From assembly GCA_943788425.1 (NCBI GenBank), contig CALSQF010000006.1, positions 62,001-126,000 on the forward strand: DNA of 64,000 nucleotides, in the 5' to 3' direction. The DNA comes from an uncultured Planktomarina sp. (lineage in GTDB: Bacteria > Pseudomonadota > Alphaproteobacteria > Rhodobacterales > Rhodobacteraceae). Positions within the stretch are counted from its first letter, which is position 1. Every line of letters starts with the position of its first letter. Positions 48,673 through 58,833 of this stretch are shown here, piece after piece. A program made the translations under genes and the position numbers. The notes under the pieces were generated by a model, which was not told the origin of the DNA, searched no databases, and saw only the letters and a list, made by a program, of their open reading frames with translations.

Positions 48673-50919
48673 ATGACTCAAATTCCTTCACAGGCAGAGA
48701 TTCTCGAATGGATCCGCGCGCACCCCGAAAAGTCCTCGAAACGAGATATCGCCAAAGCGTTTGGAATTAAAGGTGCTGCGCGCATTGATCTCAAACAAAT
48801 GCTGAAAGAATTACAGACCGAAGGCCACATCATGCAAAGGCGGCGGCGGTTTAATGATTCCAATAGTTTACCCCCTGTTTCAGTCCTGCAAATGCTGTGC
48901 CCCGATGGGCAAGGCGATATGTTCGCCGTGCCGCTGGAATGGGAAGGCACAGGCCATGTGCCCAAAATCCTCATGCGTAGCCGTCAAGGAGAGCCGGCTT
49001 TGGGACAGGGTGATCGCCTTTTGGCACGGCTTACCCCCGTGCCTGATGAGGACAGCCATCAATATACTGGCCAATTGATTCGCGCGATTGGAACCAATCC
49101 CAAACGCCTCTTAGGTATTTTCCGTCTCACAGCAGAAGGCGGGCGCATTGTTGCGATTGATAAGGGCGACGGGAAAGAATGGCTTGTCGCGGCAGATGCA
49201 ACGGGTGAGGCAAAAGATGGAGAATTGGTCGAAGCCGAACAGTCCGGTCCAAAGGGCCGCCTAGGCCCGCCGCGCGCACGCGTGGTCGAGCGGCTCGGAG
49301 ATCCTTCCGCTCCCAAAGCGATATCGCTGATTGCCATTCATCAACATGGAATTCCAGACGCCTTTCCCGATGCGGTTATGGCACAGGCGGATGCCGCAAA
49401 ACCCGCAACATCAAAAGGCCGCGTTGATCTCACAGATTTACCTTTGATCACCATCGACCCGGCCGATGCGCGAGACCATGATGATGCCTGCTGCGCTCTG
49501 TTGGATGAAGATCCCAAGAACCCTGGAGGCTTCTTGCTGTGGGTCGCCATCGCCGATGTCGCGCATTATATAACAGCCGGATCCGCCTTGGATGCGGAAG
49601 CCCGCAAGCGCGGCAATTCTACCTACTTCCCAGACCGCGTTGTCCCCATGCTGCCAGACCGGCTGTCCGGTGATCTGTGCTCGCTACATGAAGGGGTCAA
49701 AAGGCCCTGTATTGCGGTCGAAATGAAACTCTCGTCAACAGGCGAAAAACTGTCACATCGGTTTGTTCGGGGGGTGATGCGATCGCCAGCATCGCTGTCC
49801 TATGAGGAGGCTCAAGCCGCCGTAGATGGAGATCCCTCCGAACGCGCCGCACCTTTGGTTGACGCTGTGCTTAGGCCCCTATTTGCAGCTTATGCAGCTC
49901 TAAAACAGGCGCGCGAAGCCCGCCAACCACTGGATCTGGATCTGCCTGAACGCAAAATAATTCTATCAGACAGCGGCAAGGTTGCTTCAGTTAATTTCTC
50001 GGAACGCTTAGACGCCCACCGCTTGATCGAGGAATGTATGGTGCTGGCGAATGTGGCCGCAGCTGAAACTTTGATTGCCAAACAACAGCCGCTTTTGTTC
50101 CGTGTTCACGAAGAACCAAGCCCCGAAAAATTAGACTCCCTGCGCGAAACTGCAAAATCTGTGGGGCTGGTTCTGGCCAAGGGTCAAGTATTGCAAACGC
50201 GGCATCTTAATCAATTATTAAAGGCTGCCACCGGAAAAGATGAAGCAGAGTTAATTAATCTTTCAACATTACGTTCCATGACTCAAGCCTACTATAGTTC
50301 ACAAAACATGTCGCACTTCGGATTGGCGCTTCAGAATTATGCACATTTTACATCGCCCATACGGCGCTATGCGGATCTTTTGCTGCACCGTGCCTTGGTA
50401 TCAGCCCATGGGTGGGCGTCAGATGGCCTGTCACCGCAGGATGTCGAAATGCTAGACGAGACCGCCAAACACATCAGCGAAACAGAGCGACGCTCAATGC
50501 TCGCAGAGCGCGACACTTCAGACCGCTATTTGGCCAGTTTCATGTCAGAGCGTGTCGGAAATGAATTCAGTGGGCGCATTTCAGGAATCGCACGATTTGG
50601 GATATTTGTGAAACTTGATGAAACAGGTGCAGATGGATTGGTGCCTATGCGCGCCTTGGGGCGGGAATATTTCGAACATGATGCTGACAGCCAAACCCTG
50701 CGCGGTACGGACAGCGGCACGATCATCAGCCTTGGTCAACGTGTGGTTGTGCGATTGGCCGAAACCACCCCAACCACTGGGGGTATTTTGCTTGAACTTT
50801 TACAACTTGAAGATTCAAAGTTGCAAACACGGCCGAGACAACGCAAAACTGCGTCGGCCAACAACCGGCGGGGGCCCAAGAAGGGCAAATCCAGAAAGGT
50901 TACCAGAAAACGGCAATGA
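48673..50919 (+). CDS. rnr: Ribonuclease R
   Basis: RNase R degrades structured RNA from the 3' end. The 748-residue protein has an N-terminal winged helix (RDIAKAFGIKGAARIDLKQM), cold-shock domains, the RNB core with the metal-binding ITIDPADARDHDDA and the downstream PIRRYADLLLHRAL, a C-terminal S1 domain (NEFSGRISGIARFGIFVKLD), and a basic tail. The last 4 bases overlap the transglycosylase gene, so the two are coupled. Confidence 0.95.
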   Translation: MTQIPSQAEILEWIRAHPEKSSKRDIAKAFGIKGAARIDLKQMLKELQTEGHIMQRRRRFNDSNSLPPVSVLQMLCPDGQGDMFAVPLEWEGTGHVPKILMRSRQGEPALGQGDRLLARLTPVPDEDSHQYTGQLIRAIGTNPKRLLGIFRLTAEGGRIVAIDKGDGKEWLVAADATGEAKDGELVEAEQSGPKGRLGPPRARVVERLGDPSAPKAISLIAIHQHGIPDAFPDAVMAQADAAKPATSKGRVDLTDLPLITIDPADARDHDDACCALLDEDPKNPGGFLLWVAIADVAHYITAGSALDAEARKRGNSTYFPDRVVPMLPDRLSGDLCSLHEGVKRPCIAVEMKLSSTGEKLSHRFVRGVMRSPASLSYEEAQAAVDGDPSERAAPLVDAVLRPLFAAYAALKQAREARQPLDLDLPERKIILSDSGKVASVNFSERLDAHRLIEECMVLANVAAAETLIAKQQPLLFRVHEEPSPEKLDSLRETAKSVGLVLAKGQVLQTRHLNQLLKAATGKDEAELINLSTLRSMTQAYYSSQNMSHFGLALQNYAHFTSPIRRYADLLLHRALVSAHGWASDGLSPQDVEMLDETAKHISETERRSMLAERDTSDRYLASFMSERVGNEFSGRISGIARFGIFVKLDETGADGLVPMRALGREYFEHDADSQTLRGTDSGTIISLGQRVVVRLAETTPTTGGILLELLQLEDSKLQTRPRQRKTASANNRRGPKKGKSRKVTRKRQ

Positions 50920-52028
50920 CGTTTGAAAGCTGGAAATCTGACTTTTTGAGTCGCGCCGCAGCTTATGGTGTTTCACCTGCAATATTGACTGAGGTTTCGC
51001 CCTATTTGACCACTGCGCAGAATAGCGCACAGGCTGATATGCGCCAACCCGAAGCCCGCAAAACCCTGCAACGCTATATCGAGTTAACCGTCAGCCCCGC
51101 GCGCATTGCACAGGGCCAAGCAGCCTTGCAAAAACATGTAGAGGTTTTTGACCAAATTGAGGCGGACTATCAGGTGGATCGCCATGTGGTTGCCGCAATT
51201 TGGGGATTAGAAAGCAATTACGGCAGCATTCGCGGAGATGTGCCCGTCATTTCAGCCTTGGCAACTTTGGCGGCACAAGGCCGCCGAGCCGCCATGTTCG
51301 AAGCACAGCTTTTGGCCGCCTTCGAAATTGTCACCCGGGGCATAAAATCACCCGATCAAATGCTGGGCAGCTGGGCCGGAGCCATGGGCCACACACAATT
51401 CATGCCCAAATCTTACATTGATTTCGCCGTTTCTGCCAGAAATGGCCAGCCAGATATTTGGGCAGAGGATCCCGCAGATGCGCTGGTCTCAACGGCGCAT
51501 TTCCTCGTCTGCCATGGCTGGAAGGCAGATGTGCCTTGGGGTACGGTTGTCCAGCTTCCAGAGCCGGCGGATTTGCACATGCTGCGCCATCTGTCGCCGC
51601 GCTCACGAGACGCCTGGGCGCACCTAGGTGTGCGCTTTATGAACGAAGACCAGCGCACCTATGACTCCAAGCTGATTTTGCCCGGCGGGGTTAACAGTCT
51701 TGCTTTTGTGGTTTCTGAGAATTTCAATGCCTTTATAGGCTATAACAATGCACAAAGCTATGCGATTGCCCTCGGGCATTTGTCGGACCGCCTTCAAGGC
51801 GCGCCGGCGTTGCAGTTTCCGCCCGGCGGCGATGCCCGCGGCCTCACGCAAGCCGAGATGAAATTCATCCAATCCCGCTTGACGACATTGGGATTTGATA
51901 CCATCGGCGCAGATGGTTTCACCGGACCAAATACGGAAATCGCCATTGAGGCCTATCAAGCCTCACAACATCTGCCAGTGGATGGGTTTGCTAGCCTATC
52001 GCTGCTCAAGCGCCTGCAATCAGCCTAG
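50916..52028 (+). CDS. Lytic murein transglycosylase (MltB-like) with peptidoglycan-binding domain, no signal peptide
   Basis: The 370-residue protein has an MltB-type (SLT family 3) catalytic domain with the Glu in AIWGLESNYGSIRG and TQFMPKSYIDFAV, then a C-terminal peptidoglycan-binding domain (about 305-368, QSRLTTLGFDTIGADGFTGP). It would cleave glycan strands to give anhydro-muropeptides. The N-terminus MTFESWKSDFLSRAA shows no signal peptide or lipobox, odd for a periplasmic enzyme, and no upstream in-frame start is available inside rnr. Confidence 0.87.
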   Translation: MTFESWKSDFLSRAAAYGVSPAILTEVSPYLTTAQNSAQADMRQPEARKTLQRYIELTVSPARIAQGQAALQKHVEVFDQIEADYQVDRHVVAAIWGLESNYGSIRGDVPVISALATLAAQGRRAAMFEAQLLAAFEIVTRGIKSPDQMLGSWAGAMGHTQFMPKSYIDFAVSARNGQPDIWAEDPADALVSTAHFLVCHGWKADVPWGTVVQLPEPADLHMLRHLSPRSRDAWAHLGVRFMNEDQRTYDSKLILPGGVNSLAFVVSENFNAFIGYNNAQSYAIALGHLSDRLQGAPALQFPPGGDARGLTQAEMKFIQSRLTTLGFDTIGADGFTGPNTEIAIEAYQASQHLPVDGFASLSLLKRLQSA

Positions 52029-52039
52029 CAAGGCAATCT

Positions 52040-52551
52040 TATTTTGTTAACTGCACCTGCTCCGGCCAGACAGCCATCCGCGTTTTTTGCCCCATAAACT
52101 CCAGCAGCAGCCAAATGCGCTGTTCGGCATCAATCTTTTCAATGGTCGCAACATATTCTGCAAAGGGTCAACTCATAACTTGGAGCTCATCCCCCGGCGC
52201 AAATTGATCTGGCGGCAAGACTCTGCCCTGAGTGTCACAGCGCGCCATGAGGCCAGCGATAAGATCTGGCGGCAGGGCCTTAGGCTGGCCATCGAAGCTA
52301 ACCAACCGCGCTACACCGACAGTTGAATTAATCTTAGGCCATGGCGCGGTGTCCAAGGCAAAAGACACAAACATATAGCCGGGAAAAAGAGGGCGCCTCT
52401 GCTGAACAAATTTTGTTGAATGCCGCTGGGTGACATCTTGCACTGGCAGAAAAGTCTTAAACCCTTGACGATGTAGATTACGCAAAGCTAGGCGATGAGA
52501 ATTTGGTTTATATTGTAATAAGAACGAATGTTTAGTGCTCATATAAGGCAC
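52040..52551 (-). pseudogene. NusG/RfaH-like transcription factor gene with one premature stop
   Basis: The open part (52168-52551, 127 residues) is a NusG N-terminal domain (FLLQYKPNSHRLALRNLHRQ, RRPLFPGYMFVSF). The frame then hits TGA (52168-52170) in QVMS-stop-PFAEYVATIEKID, and continues cleanly as AEQRIWLLLEFMGQKTRMAV and WPEQVQLTK to a TAA at 52040-52042. A Gly codon (GGA) in place of TGA would restore the SGPF start of the KOW domain. Proteins of this kind (RfaH branch) act on polysaccharide operons. A functional 127-residue form without KOW is possible but unlikely. Starts at 52551 or 52542 are both possible. Confidence 0.85.
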
Positions 52552-52671
52552 TCCAAATATATCGTTCGTTAAAATAAATTATCAAATGCCTTAAGGCCAA
52601 AAATGACCCTGTCACAGGAAAGGTAAATCCATCGACCCACACCCGCAACAAATATTTTCTATTTCAGATAC

Positions 52672-55600
52672 CTATCTGACTAACGGGAGATGAAAGTCTG
52701 AATGGGCGGGCCTGTGCTTCACAATCAGATCTGGTTTTTGATCTTCCGACGCGCCCAAGACGGTCGGTGCCGCCGGACTTTGCCCCATGCCAGGCGTCAG
52801 GCGGTGGCGAATTAAGGCCACGGGATGCACGCGCAGGGTTAGGCGCATAGAAACATAATCTTCCACCACCTCCTCCCCCTCTGTCATCTGCGGCAGATAG
52901 GCTGGATCCTCTGCAATGCTTTCCCCTTCAAGGTCTTGCGCAAAGAGCGGTAAAGGGCGTTCTGCGGTGAGTGCCTTGGCGGCCCAAAGCGCCTCGCGGC
53001 GCGACAACCCAAGGCTGTGAAACGCGTCCGCTTCCGCCAAGGCTTGGATCATTTTTGGACTCACACCGGCTTTACGCCAAACCGCTTCCACGTCCTGATA
53101 CCCATTGCCGCGCGCGGCCGTCAGCCATGCAACATCTTCCTCACGCATTGCTTGAATTTGCCGAAACCCAAGCCGCAGGGCCAAGCCGCCAGTGCCATCG
53201 GGCTCCATCACATTGTCCCAATAGCTGGCATTGACGCAAGTGGGGCGCAGCTGCACCCCATGGGCGCGGGCATCACGGACAATCTGTGCCGGCGCATAAA
53301 ACCCCATGGGCTGCGCATTCAACAAAGCACAGGCAAAAATGCCCGGATGATGATATTTAAGCCAACTGGACGCATAGACCAAAAGCGCAAAACTTGCGGC
53401 ATGGCTTTCAGGAAATCCATAGGCGCCGAAGCCTTCAATTTGCGAAAAACAGCGTGCGGCAAAATTCTCGTCATAGCCATTGCGCTGCATGCCGTTCATG
53501 AAGAGTGTTTTAAATTCACTGACATTGCCATGCTTTTTAAACGTCGCCAAAGATCGCCGCAGACGATCGGCTTGCTCTGGCGTGAAGCCCGCTCCCACGA
53601 TTGCAATTTGCATGGCCTGTTCTTGAAATAAAGGTACGCCGAGAGTTTTGCCCAAAACCGCGCCCAAGGCATCAGAGGGAAAGCTCACCGGTTCCTCACC
53701 ATTGCGGCGGCGAATATAGGGATGCACCATGTCCCCTTGAATGGGGCCCGGACGAATGATCGCCACCTCTATAACCAGATCATAAAAACAGCGCGGGCGC
53801 ATGCGCGGTAAGAAATTCATTTGCGCCCGGCTTTCCACTTGAAATACGCCCAGGCTGTCCGCTCGACATAGCATATCATAGACCGCTGGATCCTCAGGAG
53901 GCAGGGTGGCCAATGTGTATTCCACACCGTAATGCGCCAAAATCAAATCAAAGGACTTACGAATGCAAGTCAACATGCCCAAGGCAAGAACATCCACCTT
54001 TAAGATGCCCAGACTGTCGATATCATCCTTGTCCCAGCAAATGACCGTACGCCCTTCCATACTGGCGTTCTCGATCGGCACCAACTCATCCAGCCGGCCA
54101 TCTGTGATGATAAAGCCCCCGACATGTTGAGACAAATGCCGTGGGAAGCCAATCACCTCATAGATCAAAGCCATCGTTTGGCGCAAACGCGGATTTCTGG
54201 CATCCAGACCGATCTCAGCCATACGCTCCGCCTCCAAGCCTTTAGTAGAAAAAAACCCCCAAAGCTGCGAAGATAAGGCACCGATGGTATCTTCCGATAG
54301 GCCCATAGCGCGCCCCACCTCACGGATCGCCCGCTTGCCCCGGTAATGGACCACCGTAGCGCAAAGGCCCGCGCGGTGACGACCATAGCGCTCATAAATA
54401 TGTTGGATCACCTCTTCGCGGCGCTCATGCTCAAAATCTACGTCGATATCGGGTGGCTCATTGCGCGCCTCTGAGACAAAACGCTCAAACACCATCGTCC
54501 CAATCTCCGGGCTGACCGAGGTGACACCTAAGCAATAGCACACGACCGAGTTGGCCGCAGATCCACGCCCTTGGCACAAAATACCCCGGCTGCGGGCAAA
54601 GGCGACTATGTCATGTACAGTCAAGAAATAAGGTTCATAATTGAGCTTGGCGATCAGCTGCAACTCATGTTCGATGATCTTTTTTACCCGCGCAGTGGCA
54701 CCACTTGGGTAGCGCCATGCGAGCCCCTCATAGGCCAAACGGCGTAACCGATCACTGGGGTTTTCTCCTGTGCTTAATTCCGAAGGATATTCATACCGCA
54801 ACGCATCCAAAGAAAATGTAAGCTGCTCTAGAACCTCTGCCGTTTTGTGCAATGCCTCTGGATAGGCTTGAAACAGGATGGCGGCCTCCTCAGGAGAGCG
54901 CAGACGTTGCTCTGCATTGACCTGCGCCGACCGACCCAAAGCATCCACCCGCACCCCAAGACGAATGGCGGTGAGCGTATCGGTCAAGCGGCGTCGCGCG
55001 CCATGATGCATGATGGGGGTGGCAGAGGCCACCAGTGGTAAGGAGTATCGCTGCGCCAGTGCAGCGATGCGGGCAAAATTCACCTCATCTTGCCCATCAT
55101 AACAAGGGTATAAGAGCAGCATCACATCTTCAGCAAAGCGGCGCGTCAACCTCCAAAGATGTGACACCCATGAGGGCGCGCCGGGCTGCACCTCTAAGGC
55201 AGGTGGCGCGTGCATCAAAATCAGCTGATCACTGCCAAATTCCAACAGGTCATCAAATTCTAAGTCGCAACCGCCTTTGTCCGCTCGCAAACGCCCACGG
55301 GAAATCAAACGACACAGCTGCCCCCAGCCCACACGCGTTTTGGGCAAAAGCGTTGCGGACAGACCCTCCCGTAGGACAATCTTAGCCGCCGGCAGCAAAC
55401 GTGGTGTATTGTAAATATGCGCCGAAGCGCTGCGCCGGAAGCCTGGCGGCGCAGGCGGGCCAATCAACCCAATGGTGCGGTCAAACTCTTGCCGCTCAGC
55501 CACCTGCCGAGCAATCTCCCGCGCTCGAGTATGTGCCCGCACGATGCCCGCCACAGAATTTACATCTGCGATAGCCACCGCCGACAACCCCAAGAACGCT

Positions 55601-55722
55601 GCACGATCCATATATTCCTCCGGGTGCGAGCCTCCGGTCAAAAAGGTGAAATTCGAACAGGCTTGCAGCTCCGCCCAAGCCAGACGGCGATGTGGAAAAG
55701 GAAGGACATCAGAACAGGACAT
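52672..55722 (-). CDS. dnaE2: Error-prone DNA polymerase DnaE2
   Basis: DnaE2 is an inducible C-family polymerase for translesion synthesis. The protein of about 1016 residues begins with the PHP domain (WAELQACSNFTFLTGGSHPE), has the PPDIDVDFEHERREEVIQHI and KVDVLALGMLT catalytic regions and a C-terminal OB-fold remnant. The ATG at 55722 follows the LexA box; the longer frame starts with GTG inside that box and is rejected. The partner genes imuA and imuB, usually next to dnaE2, are absent from this window. Confidence 0.92.
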   Translation of the reverse strand: MSCSDVLPFPHRRLAWAELQACSNFTFLTGGSHPEEYMDRAAFLGLSAVAIADVNSVAGIVRAHTRAREIARQVAERQEFDRTIGLIGPPAPPGFRRSASAHIYNTPRLLPAAKIVLREGLSATLLPKTRVGWGQLCRLISRGRLRADKGGCDLEFDDLLEFGSDQLILMHAPPALEVQPGAPSWVSHLWRLTRRFAEDVMLLLYPCYDGQDEVNFARIAALAQRYSLPLVASATPIMHHGARRRLTDTLTAIRLGVRVDALGRSAQVNAEQRLRSPEEAAILFQAYPEALHKTAEVLEQLTFSLDALRYEYPSELSTGENPSDRLRRLAYEGLAWRYPSGATARVKKIIEHELQLIAKLNYEPYFLTVHDIVAFARSRGILCQGRGSAANSVVCYCLGVTSVSPEIGTMVFERFVSEARNEPPDIDVDFEHERREEVIQHIYERYGRHRAGLCATVVHYRGKRAIREVGRAMGLSEDTIGALSSQLWGFFSTKGLEAERMAEIGLDARNPRLRQTMALIYEVIGFPRHLSQHVGGFIITDGRLDELVPIENASMEGRTVICWDKDDIDSLGILKVDVLALGMLTCIRKSFDLILAHYGVEYTLATLPPEDPAVYDMLCRADSLGVFQVESRAQMNFLPRMRPRCFYDLVIEVAIIRPGPIQGDMVHPYIRRRNGEEPVSFPSDALGAVLGKTLGVPLFQEQAMQIAIVGAGFTPEQADRLRRSLATFKKHGNVSEFKTLFMNGMQRNGYDENFAARCFSQIEGFGAYGFPESHAASFALLVYASSWLKYHHPGIFACALLNAQPMGFYAPAQIVRDARAHGVQLRPTCVNASYWDNVMEPDGTGGLALRLGFRQIQAMREEDVAWLTAARGNGYQDVEAVWRKAGVSPKMIQALAEADAFHSLGLSRREALWAAKALTAERPLPLFAQDLEGESIAEDPAYLPQMTEGEEVVEDYVSMRLTLRVHPVALIRHRLTPGMGQSPAAPTVLGASEDQKPDLIVKHRPAHSDFHLPLVR

Positions 55723-55752
55723 AAGACCAGACTCAGCAACAGACTCCCATAT

Positions 55753-55767
55753 GTTCACATTTTGTTC
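55753..55767. promoter_or_regulatory. LexA (SOS) box GTTC-N7-GTTC
   Basis: GTTC at 55753-55756 and GTTC at 55764-55767 are separated by seven bases. This is the LexA-binding pattern established for alphaproteobacteria such as Rhodobacter. It lies 31-45 bases before the proposed dnaE2 start and in the shared region with the divergent thiolase gene. Control of dnaE2 is the likely role. Confidence 0.85.
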
Positions 55768-55886
55768 TCATTTGCAATTCCTATGCTCCCAGCCAAGCAG
55801 TCAAAGTTCTTTACGCGGCGGCACGTCCAAAAAAGCCTCTCTACTTTCACCAGATTTACTTTAGACTGGATGAAATGGAGGACAAA

Positions 55887-57062
55887 ATGACAGATATCGT
55901 AATTCTTGGTGGCGCACGCACAGCTATTGGCACTTTTGGCGGCAGCCTCGCGGGTGTCAGCCCAATTGATCTAGGGGCAATCGCGGCCAAAGCCGCGCTC
56001 ACCCGCGCAGAGGTTGCAGCCGAGCAAATCGGCCATGTCGCCTTTGGTCATGTCATCAACACCGAACCGCGCGATATGTATCTGTCCCGGGTCGCCGCCA
56101 TGGAGGCTGGCATCTCTGACCAAACGCCGGCCATGAACGTCAATCGCCTTTGCGGATCGGGTCTGCAGGCCATCGTCTCTGTGGCGCAATCCTTGATGCT
56201 TGGCGATGCAGATTTTGGACTGGCTGGCGGCGCAGAGAATATGAGCCGCGCACCCTATATCATGCAGGCACAGCGTTGGGGCCAGAAGATGGGGGATGTC
56301 AAAACACTCGACATGATGCTTGGCGCATTGCACTGCCCCTTTGGCACAGGCCACATGGGAATCACCGCCGAAAATGTTGCACAAGAACATGCCATCACCC
56401 GCGCCGATCAAGATGCCTTTGCTTTAGAAAGCCAGAACCGCGCCGCAGCGGCGATTGCAGACGGGCGCTTTGTCGACCAAATCACCCCCGTGCCGATCAA
56501 AGTCAAACGCGATATGGTGGATTTCATCACCGATGAACATCCCAAAGCCACCAGCGCAGAGGTTTTAGCCGGACTGCGGACGGTCTTCCAAAAGGAGGGA
56601 ACCGTCACTGCTGGAAATGCCTCGGGCATAAATGACGGAGCTGCCGCAATTGTCTTGGCGCGCGCTGACGCAGCCGAACGCGCCGGCCTCACTCCAAAAT
56701 TCCGCCTGCTCGGCTATGGTCACGCCGGTGTGCGGCCGGAAGTGATGGGCATTGGGCCGGTGCCTGCGGTGGAAAACCTGATGGCGAAAACCGGATTGAC
56801 CATCCATGATTTTGACGTTGTTGAAAGCAATGAAGCCTTCGCGGCACAGGCTGTCGCGGTTAATCGTGGCCTTGGCTTGGACCCTGCACGGGTCAATCCG
56901 AACGGCGGTGCAATTGCTCTGGGTCACCCAGTCGGGGCGACGGGCGCCATCATCATGGTGAAGCTCATAGCCGAATTGGAACGCAGCGGCGGCTCAAAGG
57001 GCCTCGCCACGATGTGCATCGGCGGCGGCCAAGGGATCGCCGTGGCAATTGAGCGGATTTAG
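55887..57062 (+). CDS. Acetyl-CoA acetyltransferase (beta-ketothiolase)
   Basis: The protein of 391 residues has the thiolase nucleophile Cys in NVNRLCGSGLQAIVS, NEAFAAQ, the His in GGAIALGHPVGATGA and the C-terminal CIGGGQG. It resembles the acetoacetyl-CoA thiolases used for polyhydroxybutyrate or acetoacetate metabolism, though no phaB or phaC is adjacent. The ATG at 55887 has GGAGG upstream; ATG at 55875 is an alternative. It stands alone and divergent from dnaE2. Confidence 0.92.
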   Translation: MTDIVILGGARTAIGTFGGSLAGVSPIDLGAIAAKAALTRAEVAAEQIGHVAFGHVINTEPRDMYLSRVAAMEAGISDQTPAMNVNRLCGSGLQAIVSVAQSLMLGDADFGLAGGAENMSRAPYIMQAQRWGQKMGDVKTLDMMLGALHCPFGTGHMGITAENVAQEHAITRADQDAFALESQNRAAAAIADGRFVDQITPVPIKVKRDMVDFITDEHPKATSAEVLAGLRTVFQKEGTVTAGNASGINDGAAAIVLARADAAERAGLTPKFRLLGYGHAGVRPEVMGIGPVPAVENLMAKTGLTIHDFDVVESNEAFAAQAVAVNRGLGLDPARVNPNGGAIALGHPVGATGAIIMVKLIAELERSGGSKGLATMCIGGGQGIAVAIERI

Positions 57063-57123
57063 AACCCAACACGGGGTGCCCCTGACAACAGCGGCGCCCC
57101 TCAAAAATCGAAACGTAGAACTC

Positions 57124-57567
57124 CTACTTGCTGCCGATACTGTACAAATAAGCGTAAATATTGCGCGCGTCTTCTTCCTTCCGCACTTTAAAGCTCATTT
57201 TCGCCCGAGCTTTTTTATCGTCGAGAAATACCTTTAAAAAATCCTTTGGATCTTGGACATAGGCCGAAAATGTCTCTTCTGTCCAAATCAAACCCAGCTC
57301 TGCGCCGGCCTTCAACAAAGATTTTCCGTAACGGTAGCCCGGTACGGCACCTGCTGTTGCACCGGCGATATTATACAGGTTTGGGCCAGATTTACTGTTG
57401 CGCCCCGCCAGCTTTTCGCCAGCATCCGTCACAACCACATGACAGGCAACACATTGCTTGTTAAAGGCCACCTCGCCTGCGGATGCATCACCAGAGGCGC
57501 TGTGACCATCCGCCAAAGCCCCAGAGGCCAGAACCCCTGCGAATAATACAAAAATAAGCCTGTTCAT
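57124..57567 (-). CDS. Class I c-type cytochrome (cytochrome c2-like)
   Basis: The protein of 147 residues has a signal peptide (LIFVLFAGVLASGALADG), the heme motif CVACH in FNKQCVACHVV and an axial Met in ARAKMSFKVRKEEDARNIYA, the layout of a soluble cytochrome c2. It would carry electrons in the periplasm between the bc1 complex and an oxidase or reaction centre. Its partner cannot be read from position: hemA is 54 bases upstream on the same strand. Confidence 0.9.
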   Translation of the reverse strand: MNRLIFVLFAGVLASGALADGHSASGDASAGEVAFNKQCVACHVVVTDAGEKLAGRNSKSGPNLYNIAGATAGAVPGYRYGKSLLKAGAELGLIWTEETFSAYVQDPKDFLKVFLDDKKARAKMSFKVRKEEDARNIYAYLYSIGSK

Positions 57568-57621
57568 ATCATTCTCCCTTGAATTTCATGACGATCAAAA
57601 CGGCGATTTAAAAACTGCACT

Positions 57622-58833
57622 TTAGGCGGCCACATGGGACACAGCGCATTGTTTCCACAGCTCAGACAGGGCCGCGACCAAGTGATCCACATCAGCATCA
57701 CTGTGCAAAGGCGAGGGTGTAAACCGCAGACGCTCAGTGCCTCTTGGAACGGTCGGGTAATTAATAGGCTGAACATAGATGCCGAAGCTATCCATCAAAT
57801 AATCGGCCAGCATTTTGGTTTTTACAGCATCTTTGATCATCACCGGCACGATATGGCTGTCATTTGCCAAATGTGGAATCCCGGCTTTATCCAGCCCAGC
57901 GCGCAGGCGCGCCACTTGTGCCCGTTGACCCATCCGCTCTACGGAGCTGGTTTTGAGATGCGCAATAGAGGTGCGCGCCGCGGCTGCAACCGCAGGAGGC
58001 AAGGCCGTGGTAAAAATGAATCCCGAGCCAAAAGACCGGATAAAATCACACATCGCTTCTGAGCCGGTGATATAGCCACCAACACAGCCAAAGGCTTTGC
58101 CTAGGGTGCCCTCAATGATGTCGATACGATGCGGCAAGCCTTCACGCTCACTGATGCCACCGCCACGCGGGCCATACATGCCAACCGCATGAACCTCATC
58201 AAGATAGGTGAGCGCCCCGTGTTTTTCACAAACATCCAAAATCGCGGCAATCGGTGCAATATCCCCATCCATAGAGTAGACGCTTTCAAAAGCGACAATC
58301 TTCGGCCGGTCTGCGCAAGCGGTCAACTTACGGTCGAGGTCTTCTACATCATTATGTGCCCAAATCATTTTTTCGGCTTTAGAATGACGAATGCCTTCAA
58401 TCATCGACGCGTGGTTTTCGCTGTCTGACAAAATCACCGCATTGGGGATTTTGGCACCCAGCGTGGCCAATGTTGTCCAATTGGACACATAGCCAGAGGT
58501 GAACAAAAGCGCGGCCTCTTTGCCGTGCAAATCCGCCAGCTCAGCCTCAAGCAGCAAGTGGTCGTGATTGGTTCCGCTTATATTGCGCGTGCCACCTGCG
58601 CCTGTACCGCAGCGCCCGACAGCCTCTTGCATCGCGGCAATCACCGCAGGATGCTGGCCCATGCCCAAATAATCGTTGGAACACCAAACCGTAACATCCC
58701 GAGTACCGCCCTCAAAATGATTGGTGGCCTGAGGAAACTTACCGGTTTTCCGTTCAAGATCGGCGAAATACCGATAATTGCCATCCTGTTTCAGCTGCTC
58801 AAGTTGATTTTTGAAAAAGTGATCGAACGACAT
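57622..58833 (-). CDS. hemA: 5-Aminolevulinate synthase
   Basis: ALAS condenses glycine and succinyl-CoA to 5-aminolevulinate, the first step of heme synthesis in alphaproteobacteria. The 403-residue protein starts [20 protein letters not shown], with [29 protein letters not shown] and the PLP Lys in [15 protein letters not shown]. It matches the family over its length. Glycine from the methylated-glycine operon could feed this enzyme, but that is inference. Confidence 0.97.
   Translation of the reverse strand: MSFDHFFKNQLEQLKQDGNYRYFADLERKTGKFPQATNHFEGGTRDVTVWCSNDYLGMGQHPAVIAAMQEAVGRCGTGAGGTRNISGTNHDHLLLEAELADLHGKEAALLFTSGYVSNWTTLATLGAKIPNAVILSDSENHASMIEGIRHSKAEKMIWAHNDVEDLDRKLTACADRPKIVAFESVYSMDGDIAPIAAILDVCEKHGALTYLDEVHAVGMYGPRGGGISEREGLPHRIDIIEGTLGKAFGCVGGYITGSEAMCDFIRSFGSGFIFTTALPPAVAAAARTSIAHLKTSSVERMGQRAQVARLRAGLDKAGIPHLANDSHIVPVMIKDAVKTKMLADYLMDSFGIYVQPINYPTVPRGTERLRFTPSPLHSDADVDHLVAALSELWKQCAVSHVAA

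Noticed and set aside
55723-55758. GTG start of dnaE2 at 55758
   Set aside because: It lies inside the LexA box, so transcription could not start far enough upstream; the ATG at 55722 is preferred.
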